A stretch of 64,000 nt of DNA, taken from Symsagittifera roscoffensis (lineage: Eukaryota > Xenacoelomorpha > Acoela > Convolutidae). Shown one piece after another: positions 10,816 to 20,144 of this stretch. The translations under genes and the position numbers were made by a program. The stretch covers positions 53,514,473 through 53,578,472 of the forward strand of contig NC_087062.1 in NCBI RefSeq assembly GCF_963678635.1. Direction: 5' to 3'. Under the pieces are notes generated by a model. It ran no database searches and was not told where the DNA came from. It was given only the letters and a program-made list of their open reading frames with translations. Numbering within the stretch: the first letter of the stretch is position 1; each line of letters opens with the position of its first letter.

Positions 10816-10918
10816 CGTATGAGAAGAGTTGAGTTCTAACTGAACACAGCGTGGAGGTAAATGAACGATAATTAGAATCAGTTTAGAATTAGAATTAGAG
10901 AAGTTATCTTACCAATCA
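10816..10918 (+). repeat. 100-bp dispersed repeat, copy 2
   Basis: It is the same block as at 9061-9160: starts CGTATGAGAAGAGTTGAG and ends ATCTTACCAATC. The middle differs by a short AGAATT duplication. Confidence 0.7.
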
Positions 10919-11693
10919 ACTCAATAAGTTACAGCATCTGATATTTTTATCACCACGTTGTTGTAAAATTGATACCTTTTGAATATCAGAAGCCAAAATA
11001 TCAATTAATACAGAAATGATTTCGAAAAATTTGACATGCTAACTGTGAGCTTAAACTGAGACAATACCTGGACTATTCATTCTAAAACTTACAAAAATTA
11101 AAATTTTAAAACTGCAACCATCAGAAAGTTAAGTGAAATACAAGTATGCGCATAGATCAGGGCAAAGCCATGAATATTCCGATTGCCCTTTAATTGATCT
11201 CCAACAAATTTGGGTCAAGAAACAATTAATCTTTGATAAACTAAAAGTTCTGGGCTGTCAATATAAAATGAGAGTACAATAAGAATAGCTTCCCAGATTT
11301 CAATTTGGCAACATTTTTGACGCGCAATTAAAAGCCGTTTTACCCTTTTAGTATCATATATGAAGTTTTCAAAGTTTGATTGTGCAGTTTAAGTGGGAAC
11401 AGAGTGCATTTAGAATAGTGCGCACCACACCCGCTTAAGAACCTGTAAACGCCAGTTTCGTTCCACACTCTAAAATTTTATCTCCGATAACGGTCCAAAA
11501 AAGCACCCCAAGAATATACATTCCTTGCTTTCTTCGAAAACCGGAACAATGAAAATTTGCTCAGATTGAAATATGAACTGCAGTAATTAGAAACTCTCTT
11601 TCAAAAAATGAGTTCAAAACTTCACCTCTTATGTTATTCCAATGTGTTTCAAACCGCTCTTAATCTTGTTTTTTTTTTCATTTAGAAAAGAAA

Positions 11694-12238
11694 CAAGACT
11701 GCTCGTATCAGGGCGAAGCCCTGAATTCTCCGACTGCCTTTTAGGGTTTATTGAGCAGCAGTAATACATCAAAAAAATTAAATGTAATAAAATAAAATGA
11801 AATTTTTTTTCTCTAAAATTTGAAATTTTTTATGAAAATCATCCCCCCACACGCCATATAAAGTACAAAAAGATAGATTTCGTTCCTTGTAACAAATCAA
11901 TTATGGCAAATAAGCTTCGTTCAACCAATTTGGAACGATTTATAAGACGGATTAAATCTCCGCTTACGCGTTAATAGCGCGAGTTATTTTGCGCGTTAAT
12001 TGTCCCAAATTGGTCAAAATGGCCAAAATGGCAATCTTTAAACCCTCATAACTTTACGAAAAATGATCACAGGTGAAACATCTTTTCAAATTTAAGCTCA
12101 GGACAACAATACCTTTTGAATGATATAAAAAAATTCCGTCAAAAATGGCTAGTTAAAAAGTCGAAATTTGTCTGAAGAAAAAAAAAACCCACCCCGAGCA
12201 CAAATATTCCGTTACTTTCGTATCGAAAGTCGGAACAA
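11694..12238 (-). mobile_element. Hairpin-ended element, family A (full length, 545 bp)
   Basis: On the plus strand it starts CAAGACTGCTCGTATC with the perfect hairpin TCAGGGCGAAGCCCTGA, and ends TCGAAAGTCGGAACAA. The interior has 'gcttacgcgttaatagcgcgag ... gcgcgttaattgtcccaaattgg' and 'ccctcataactttacgaaaaatgatcacaggtg'. It is closely similar to the copy at 34400-34937. There is no coding capacity. Confidence 0.78.
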
Positions 12239-12629
12239 CAAGCCTGTTTATATCAGTGCTAAGGCCTGAATGTTCCGACTGCCCTTTTATTGGTTTCGTA
12301 AACTAACTGTAGGCAAAACTATGAATGCTAGCTAATCATAACAAATTTTAAGGGTTAAAATTTGAGTCTTGTATGGAATTGATAAAAAACGATCAGCTGC
12401 TTCAAATCAAATGGGAAAAATATTGTAGTGCGGGATAAAGTATAAAGTATAAAACGAGCAATTTAGACCGACCCGTGGTAGGTTGCTATAAAGGTCTGCA
12501 CACCTTGCTGGTCCCATGCAGATCAAGAGTTCAATCCCCCGATTGCACAAAGAGTTTTGTGAAATTGTTCTGAATGAAAAAAAAACACCCCGAGCAAATA
12601 TATTCCTCACTTTCTTCGAAAGTCGGAAT
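12239..12629 (-). mobile_element. Hairpin-ended element, family A (abutting, internally replaced)
   Basis: It starts directly at the end of the previous copy with CAAGCCTGTTTATATCAG and a decayed hairpin, then CCTGAATGTTCCGACTGCC, and ends TTCTTCGAAAGTCGGAA. The interior from 12340 is unrelated to other copies and holds a tRNA-like block at 12460-12545. The left edge of the 4.76-kb tandem unit (12334) lies inside it. Confidence 0.55.
12460..12545 (+). repeat. tRNA-like SINE fragment
   Basis: GTGGTAGGTTGC followed about 50 bases later by AAGAGTTCAATCCCCC resembles A-box and B-box spacing of a tRNA-derived head. The word CATGCAGATCAAGAG recurs in reverse at about 15725. There is no full cloverleaf. 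The copy at 17215-17300 has the B-box region altered. Confidence 0.28.
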
Positions 12630-12651
12630 CAAATGTCATAGTAAAACTCAG

Positions 12652-13458
12652 GGTGGCGTGTCACGGAGCCGAATACCCGGATAGCCGAAAAATAAATTTG
12701 TTCCCGGATAGCCGAAAAATAAATTCGTTCCCGGATAGCCGAAAAATAAGTTCGTTCCCGGATAGCTGAAATTTTGGGTCTACTTAGCAATTACCTCCCT
12801 TCTGCCCCCTTACCCATTTCTTAATTGGGGAGGGGGGAGAGATTCGTTACTAAGTACCATAGAAGTCAAAGAGATTCTACAAACTTACTTAAAAACCTCG
12901 TTTTCATTGTTTTCATTACCCTTTCTCTACCCTTTGTTTCGGTACCCTTTCTCTACCCATCCCCCCCACACACACTTAGTCCGATCATTCTTCCTTCCCA
13001 TTCCCTTCCCACTCCCAATTACTTCCTCTGACCACCCACATTTACCCCCACCATGCCCCCCCCCCCCCCCCCCCGTTTTTGGGATTTTTTGAAAAAATTT
13101 TGACCAAAAAATTCCGTTTTTCAGCGCGTGCTCCCCTTTAAATTTAGCATATACTGAAAAATTTTAGGGTTTCTCGACCGAAAATTTATATCATAAAACA
13201 TACCAAAGAGGGACCTTTGGTTGTTGAGGGGATCAAATCCCTGTAGTAGTCGGACTTTTGCTATTAATTAATTCAATGAGAGCAAAAGTATTAACCAATC
13301 AAATCTCTTTAAAATGTTCGGAATTTTGTTAGCTATTAACAGGCTGCGCATTTTTTCCAATCAGAATGCGTCTCAAAATTTTCTGATTTAAATTAAATAA
13401 AACCGGAGGTATTTAGTTTTTTCGGCTATCCGGGAATGCGGCTCCGTGGGTATGGACC
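12652..13458. mobile_element. TIR element with iterated ends and 8-bp flanking duplication, 807 bp
   Basis: The perfect 8-bp direct repeat AAACTCAG flanks it (12644-12651 and 13459-13466). Inside, inverted ends share CACGGAGCCG, then CCCGGATAGCCGAAAAA (left 12662 onward; right ending 13448). The left end iterates the 27-bp unit beginning CCCGGATAGCCGAAAAATAA three times, with a fourth degenerate start. The interior holds a C-rich tract and, at 13075-13250, a segment of the hAT-like MITE family. Target length and TIRs fit a non-autonomous hAT-class element; no transposase is present. Confidence 0.78.
12675..12780 (+). repeat. 27-bp minisatellite inside the TIR element
   Basis: The unit CCCGGATAGCCGAAAAATAA plus ATTCGTT is repeated three times, then CCCGGATAGCTGAAATTTTG. 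One unit of it reappears inverted at the element's other end, so the minisatellite has grown from the terminal repeat itself. Confidence 0.9.
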
Positions 13459-13695
13459 AAACTCAGTTGATCATGGTCAAATAAAAGCAAAACAACAAAT
13501 GGCAAAAACTTATTGAGTTACAAAATTTGGGGAATTAGATGCTGCAAATGTTGCATATACACAGCAGGCCGATACAAATTAGTCCAAAACATCAAAACTA
13601 ATCTGAAAAGAGTCCAAAATCAATGCATTTCTTTTACCTTGATCTATTAATGCCGACAAAATGATTTCGCACTTTGAAAAAACGATAATCAAAAC

Positions 13696-13759
13696 CGCCA
13701 TAGTTTAGTGGCTAAAACAACGGACTCAAATGTACTGATCAAAAGATTGAATAACGGCG
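13696..13759 (+). pseudogene. tRNA-like pseudogene or SINE head
   Basis: CGCCATAGTTTAGTGGCTAA looks like a tRNA acceptor and D arm with an A box, CGGACTCAAATG like an anticodon arm, and AAAGATTGAATAACGGCG like a T arm and closing acceptor (CGCC pairs with GGCG). At 64 nt it is short and the anticodon stem does not pair well, so it is degenerate. Confidence 0.4.
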
Positions 13760-14337
13760 ACAGAGAAATTATTTTCTAAACGAGTAAATCAATGGTACCT
13801 GAAAAGGGCTAAAACTGCGAGGGTTGAGCAAAAAAGACAATGAAAAAAATACCTTGTAAAGTTTTGATCCATGTGGTGAGCAAACCTACCTAGGAAAAAA
13901 TAACAGAAAAAAATCATTTTAGGCTCAAAAAATGCGTTATAAATCTTGAAGACAAACTTGTTTTTTTTTAAAATTTTTGATTAAGCAATTAAAAAAAGAG
14001 GTTTGTTGCCATCATCAAAAAAGCTTACAATGAAGATAACACCTTTGGAAACAGATAAGCAGCTTTTTTGAACTTTTTTATTTCTAAAATTGTATATTTA
14101 TATTCGAAAAGCAATCAAATGATACTAAAAAGTTTCTTTTGAGCTTTGAAGAATTGTATGAATTTTGCGTGGCTGTTGTCTTTTCATGGAATTGTATGAC
14201 TAGCATAATCGACTTAAGGGTGTTAAATTCCACATATTCCATGTGTGTTAGATGTTCGTATCTGAAAAATGGTCAAAAATCTTGAATATGTAATATCTAC
14301 AATTTTACAGGTCAAGCCTTGCAAAATACTCATTTAC

Positions 14338-14605
14338 CTGTTTCCTCTACTTAAATCAGAAGCAGCGAAGTAAGCAGCGACAAGACAGGCAGTTTTAGTC
14401 GGAATTTTACTGCCAGTAAATCTATGCCAATAAATCAGAACAATCGGTGTCCTTCCGTATTTGATTGGCGAGTATATGCGAAAATGAAATAGGAAGAAGT
14501 TTTCCTCATAAGCCCATCGATGGAAAGAGTAAGAAAATTTAGTATTGCTATCCACGTAGGTTTAATCTAATCCTAGATTACGCAATATTGATCTGCAGTG
14601 ACAGA
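14338..14605 (-). CDS. Candidate exon or pseudoexon (copy 1)
   Basis: The minus strand shows acceptor CTCTGTCACTGCAG (or the AG nearer to the frame at about 14574) and donor AACAG|gtaaat at about 14337. Between them a frame reads ...SFHRWAYEEN..., then PIKYGRTPIVLIYWHRF and TACLVAAYFAASDLSRGN. In this copy a TAA breaks the frame near its start (DYT to D-stop-T); copy 2 lacks that stop. The end ACLVAAYFAAS recalls the helix after a phosphatase-type loop, but the loop itself (HCxxGxxR) is absent, so no function is assigned. A plus-strand frame over the same bases is also open, so the strand is uncertain. Confidence 0.25.
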
Positions 14606-14870
14606 GGCGCGGAGCTGAGCTGTACACTTTCACTGATTTCTTGATTTGTTACAAAGGGGTTGACAAGTTGAAATAATATAAAAATTCACAATCCCGCTGA
14701 CTTAGTTAATTGCAATTGTAGAAATTATCACATAGAACCGTAAACTATTTTAATTGGAATCAAACAACTCAAGTATAAAATAATCAGAAGAAATATGATA
14801 AAAGTTGTCTTGATGATGGAAAAAAACTAGTTTATCTTAGTATAGATTTAATCTTATTTCAAGTATACCT

Positions 14871-15070
14871 TCACAATCCTTGAAGTTAAGAAAGCATAGA
14901 CAAGTTTTAGGCTTTTTTGCGATAATGGTTAACTCCATCTGCGATTCAATAAACTTCCAATATAAATCATAAAGTCGCTTTCGAACCATACTAATAACTT
15001 TATTGTACTCCTTGGGCTAATAGATGAAATAAGGAGCTGCGAACCTCGCATACGGATACTTTTTAAAAAA
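14871..15070 (-). CDS. Candidate exon or pseudoexon upstream of the previous one
   Basis: A minus-strand frame reads PKEYNKVISMVRKRLYDLYW, then LTIIAKKPKTCLCFLNFKDC, and ends at a possible donor GAAG|gtatac. A TAG lies just upstream in frame (PYFIY-stop-PKEY) in both copies. It could join in phase to the GA at about 14574. The protein is not recognised. Decay in both copies points to a pseudogene or to an unrelated chance frame. Confidence 0.2.
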
Positions 15071-15111
15071 AATTGAATTGGAAGATTTAGTTTTTATAGA
15101 AAAAAGTCATA

Positions 15112-15387
15112 ATGAAAAATGTCGGAAAATGGGAAGAACGTGCCACTGACTGTCTATATACTGCTGTTGTCAAAAATTTGTTTGATAGATGAAATCCTGC
15201 TTTAATTGGGGAAGTCATTGTAGATATCCGACACATGCAGATTTTGGTCCCCGGTCAAATTGGAGAAAGTGAGGAAGTATGGATTGGGGAAACAGGAACT
15301 ATTCAAAAGGTGCTGAGAGCAGCAAAAAATACAAATGTTTTTATTTTGCCAGAAGCATCTCGTGGTCATCACGTTGATTTTGACTGA
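15112..15387 (+). pseudogene. 92-codon coding-like frame with one internal TGA
   Basis: From ATG at 15112 the frame reads MKNVGKWEERATDCLYTAVV, meets TGA at 15190, then continues open for 65 codons (NPALIGEVIVDIRHMQ ... GETGTIQKVLRAAKNTN ... EASRGHHVDFD) to TGA at 15385. The amino-acid mix is more natural than elsewhere in the intron. In the duplicate at 19869 a second TGA replaces a Trp codon early on, so this is not maintained in both copies. The family is not recognised. Confidence 0.3.
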
Positions 15388-17410
15388 TTAACCATCATAC
15401 ATTTTTCCTGTGACAATTCTATTATAATTCAATTTTGAGATTTTAGCTTCATTTTGACTTCTGCGAGTCAACATGTTCGTGTATGAAATTTGAAATGATT
15501 TTTTATTTTACCACTCCCGCACAAATGTTTTGTATTAATATTGCCCATCATTTATTGAGTAATGTAACTAAATTTTATACGTCCAAAAATATTTAAAACG
15601 CTTCAAGGAAAAATTGCTTTTTTTATTCCGCCGTTCGAAGAAAGTGAAAAATATATATGCTCTAGGTGGTTTTTTGTTCAGACCAATTTTAAAAAACTCT
15701 GGGCGCTCAGATGATATATCTCTTGATCTGCATGGACCCAGCCGTATGCCATGAAGCAATTAACTACATTCAGGACTCAAATTCTAACACTTAAATTTTA
15801 ATATGATCAGCCTAAAATTCATAGTTTTGTCAATACCTAAATTACCCAAACTATTCGGGAACAATTAAATAGCTGCAGTTCGATAAAAAAAGTTCGATTA
15901 GCAACCCGCTCAGCAAATGCTAGTTTGAAATTTGGTCAGAAAAAACCATTCCAGGCATAACTACTCATTTTCTTTGAAAGTTGGAACAATAAATCTCCCA
16001 AATTGGCAATTTTCAAGGCATCAAAACTTTGAAAAACAATTCTCTCACAGTTAAATCGTTTATCAAAATTTGAGTTCCAGTCATCAATAATTTTTAGCCG
16101 GTTAGAAAAGGTTACTTAAAAAGTTGAAATTGAATTGAAAAAACACAAGTGGAAAAATTCTGTAATTTTTTGGATAGTTGGAACAATATTTCCATTTTAA
16201 ATTAAACAAACAGATGGTATCATCTATTCCCGAAGATAGGCAAACTAAATCACTCAGTACTTCCTTAGGCAACAAATGAAATTGACGACTATTTAAGTGT
16301 AACAGGAACGTTGATACGAAGATTTTACTAATTTTTTCACACTTCTAAAGATCAACGGATGCGCTTAAGTGATTAGTGTGTCTCTTTCTCCCAGACTAAG
16401 TTTGAGAGAAAAAAAAACAGTTTTGGCAACTCTTAAAAATATGAAGATATTTAAAAACGGTGCATGAAAAAGTCGTTGTCGTCTGAAATTGTAAAATGAC
16501 TTATTTGAAAGCGTAGGAAAACGATCTATGTTTAAGTCGAAAATTTTTTTTTTTTGCAAAATAATGAATTTACCGGAAAATATAAAACTGGGAATATCCG
16601 ACTAACAAAAGTTTTTTACGTTTGTAGTCATAGTTTGAATTTGCAAAACAATCCACAAGACAGTCAGAAATTTCAAAAATTTTCGCACACTCATTTTTTT
16701 TCATAACCTCTCAAGAAAAAAAAATTCAGTGAAAACCCCGACCGGGACATATACCAAGACTACTAAACATGATTGAGAGTTAGAAAAAAATACAGACTTC
16801 ATTGTACCAAGTTTTTTCCACGGTATTTTTTGATGAAAAAAAAAGTTTCAAGTATCTTCCGGCTTCCATGTCTTTTTTATTTTTCTTATAAAGAGCAGAA
16901 AAGTTGAATTTTTTTTCATATTCAGGAAAAAATAGGGTTTCCTACAGCAAGCTATTCAACCTATGAAATATTCTAACTTACTTTGATTTGATTCGCAAAA
17001 ATTTGATTTGACTGGTTTGATTCGCAAAAAAGTTTTTTAAGCAAATTATTAGAGCTATGCAAATTTGAATTTTTTCAATTTATATTGCGAATCATAACAA
17101 ATTTTAAGGGTTAAAATTTGAGTCTTGTATGGAATTGATAAAAAACGATCAGCTGCTTCAAATCAAATGGGAAAAATATTGTAGTGCGGGATAAAGTATA
17201 AAGTATAAAACGAGCAATTTAGACAGACCCGTGGTAGGTTGCTATAAAGGTCTGCACACCTTGCTGGTCCCATGCAGATCAAGAGTTCAATCTCAAGATC
17301 TGCATGGGAAAAGAGTTTTGTGAAATTGTTCTGAATGAAAAAAAAACCCCGAGCAAATATATTCCTCACTTTCTTCGAAAGTCGGAATCAAATGTCATAG
17401 TAAAACTCAG

Positions 17411-18220
17411 GGTGGCGTGTCACGGAGCCGAATACCCGGATAGCCGAAAAATAAATTTGTTCCCGGATAGCCGAAAAATAAATTCGTTCCCGGATAGCCG
17501 AAAAATAAGTTCGTTCCCGGATAGCTGAAATTTTGGGTCTACTTAGCAATTACCTCCCTTCTGCCCCCTTACCCATTTCTTAATTGGGGAGGGGGGAGAG
17601 ATTCGTTACTAGGTACCATAGAAGTCAAAGAGATTCTACAAACTTACTTAAAAACCTCGTTTTCACTGTTTTCATTACCCTTTCTCTACCCTTTGTTTCG
17701 GTACCCTTTCTCTACCCATCCCCCCCCCCCCCACACACACTTAGTCCGATCATTCTTCCTTCCCATTCCCTTCCCCCTCCCAATTACTTCCTCTGACCAC
17801 CCACATTTACCCCCACCATGCCCCCCCCCCCCCCGGTTTTTGGGATTTTTTGAAAAAATTTTGACCAAAAAATTCCGTTTTTCAGCGCGTGCTCCCCTTT
17901 AAATTTAGCATATACTGAAAAATTTTAGGGTTTCTCGGCCGAAAATGTATATCATAAAACATACCAAAGAGGGACCCTTTGGTTGTTGAGGGGATCAAAT
18001 CCCTGTAGTAGTCGGACTTTTGCTATTAATTAATTCAATGAGAGCAAAAGTATTAACCAATCAAATCTCTTAAAAATGTTCGGCCTTTTGTTAGCTATTA
18101 ACAGGCTGCGCATTTTGCCCAATCAGAATGCGTCTCAAAATTTTCTGATTTAATTTAAATAAAACCGGAGGTATTTAGTTTTTTCGGCTATCCGGGAATG
18201 CGGCTCCGTGGGTATGGACC
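17411..18220. mobile_element. TIR element with iterated ends, second copy
   Basis: It is the duplicate of 12652-13458, with AAACTCAG at 17403-17410 and 18221-18228 and the same three-unit 27-bp minisatellite at the left end. It was copied along with the surrounding 4.76-kb unit rather than inserted separately. Confidence 0.78.
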
Positions 18221-18452
18221 AAACTCAGTTGATCATGGTCAAATAAAAGCAAAACAACAAATGGCAAAAACTTATTGAGTTACAAAATTTGGGGAATAAG
18301 ATGCTGCAAATGTTGCATATACACAGCAGGCCGATACAAATTAGTCCAAAACATCAAAACTAATCTGAAAAGAGTCCAAAATCAATGCATTTCTTTTACC
18401 TTGATCTATTAATGCCGACAAAATGATTTCGCACTTTGAAAAAACGATAATC

Positions 18453-18516
18453 AAAACTGCCATAGTTTAGTGGCTAAAACAACGGACTCAAATGTACTGA
18501 TCAAAAGATTGAATAA
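18453..18516 (+). pseudogene. tRNA-like pseudogene or SINE head (copy 2)
   Basis: It is the same block as at 13696-13759, with CTGCCATAG instead of CCGCCATAG at the start, which weakens the acceptor pairing further. Confidence 0.38.
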
Positions 18517-19094
18517 CGGCGACAGAGAAATTATTTTCTAAACGAGTAAAACAATGGTACCTGAAATGGGCTAAAACTGCGAGGGTTGAGCAAAAAAGAC
18601 AAAAAAAAATACCTTGTAAAATTTTGATCCATGTGGTGAGCAAACCCACCTAGGAAAAAATAACAGAAAAAAAATCATTTTAGGCTCAAAAAATGCGTTA
18701 TAAATCTTGAAGACAAACTTGTTTTTTTTTAAATTTTTGATTAAGCAATTAAAAAAAGAGGTTTGTTGCCATCATCAAAAAAGCTTACAATGAAGATAAC
18801 ACCTTTGGAAACAGATAAGCAGCTTTTTTGAACTTTTCTATTTCTAAAATTGTATTTTTATATTCGAAAAGCAATCAAATGATACTAAAAGTTTTCTTTT
18901 GAGCTTTGAAGAATTGTATGAATTTTGCGTGGCTTTTGTCTTTTCATGGAATTGTATGACTAGCATAATCGACTTAAGGGTGTTGAATTCCACATATTCC
19001 AATTTTAGATGTTCGTAACTGAAAAATGGTCAAAAATCTTGAATATGTAATCTGTACAATTTTACAGGTCAAGCCTTGCAAAATACTCATTTAC

Positions 19095-19390
19095 CTGTTT
19101 CCTCTACTTAAATCAGAAGCAGCGAAGTAAGCAGCGACAAGACAGGCAGTTTTAGTCGGAATTTTACTGCCAGTAAATCTATGCCAATAAATCAGAACAA
19201 TCGGTGTCCTTCCGTATTTGATTGGCGAGTATTTGCGAAAATGAAATAGGACGAAGTTTTCCTCATAAGCCCATCGATGGAAAGAGTAAGAAAACTTAGT
19301 ATTGCTATCCACGTAGGTATAATCTAATCCTAGATTACGCAATATTGATCTGCAGTGACAGAGGCGCGGAGCTGAGCTGTACACTTTCAC
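19095..19390 (-). CDS. Candidate exon or pseudoexon (copy 2, longest frame)
   Basis: It is the duplicate of the frame at 14338-14605, here open for 99 codons because the early TAA is a Tyr codon. It begins MKVYSSAPRLCHCRSILRN and ends ASDLSRGN at the donor CAG|gtaaat. Differences from copy 1 change amino acids (FVLFHFRKY here, FFLFHFRIY there), so I see no sign of strong purifying selection. Confidence 0.27.
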
Positions 19391-19868
19391 TGATTTCTTG
19401 ATTTGTTACAAAGGGGTTGACAAGTTGAAATAATATAAAAATTCACAATCCCGCTGACTTAGTTAATTGCAATTGTAGAAATTATCACATAGAACCGTAA
19501 ACTATTTTAATTGGAATCAAACAACTCAAGTATAAATTAATCAGAAGAAATATGATAAAAGTTGTCTTGATGATGGAAAAAAACTAGTTTATCTTAGTAT
19601 AGATTTAATCTTATTTCAAGTATACCTTCACAATCCTTGAAGTTAAGAAAGCATAGACAAGTTTTAGGCTTTTTTGCGATAATGGTTAACTCCATCTGCG
19701 ATTCAATAAACTTCCAATATAAATCATAAAGTCGCTTTCGAACCATACTAATAACTTTATTGTACTCCTTGGGCTAATAGATGAAATAAGGAGCTGCGAA
19801 CCTCGCATACGGATACTTTTTAAAAAAAATTGAATTGGAAGATTTAGTTTTTATAGAAAAAAGTCATA

Positions 19869-20144
19869 ATGAAAAATGTCGGAAAATGAGAAGAACGTGC
19901 CACTGACTGTCTATATACTGCTGTTGTCAAAAATTTGTTTGATAGATGAAATCCTGCTTTAATTGGGGAAGTCATTGTAGATATCCGACACATGCAGATT
20001 TTGGTCCCCGGTCAAATTGGAGAAAGTGAGGAAGTATGGATTGGGGAAACAGGAACTATTCAAAAGGTGCTGAGAGCAGCAAAAAATACAAATGTTTTTA
20101 TTTTGCCAGAAGCATCTCGTGGTCATCACGTTGATTTTGACTGA
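19869..20144 (+). pseudogene. Copy 2 of the 92-codon frame, with two internal TGAs
   Basis: It is identical in layout to 15112-15387. TGG (Trp) at codon 7 is TGA here, in addition to the shared TGA. Confidence 0.3.

Larger units (their letters stand above)
12334..17089 (+). repeat. 4.76-kb tandem duplication, copy 1
   Basis: The unit from AATCATAACAAATTTTAAGG to TTTATATTGCG is followed immediately by a second copy at 17090. The offset is 4756-4757 over most of the length, and differences are scattered single bases and homopolymer changes. It contains a TIR element (12652-13458), a tRNA-like block (13696-13759), coding-like islands at 14338-14600 and 15112-15387, and otherwise AT-rich DNA. 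The shared word AATC at the breakpoints suggests unequal exchange at short homology. Confidence 0.93.

Noticed and set aside
12825-13092. Pro/Ser-rich frames (PSPPHTLSPIILPSHSLP)
   Set aside because: They are translations of a C-rich tract inside the TIR element; frame and length change with the C run in the second copy.
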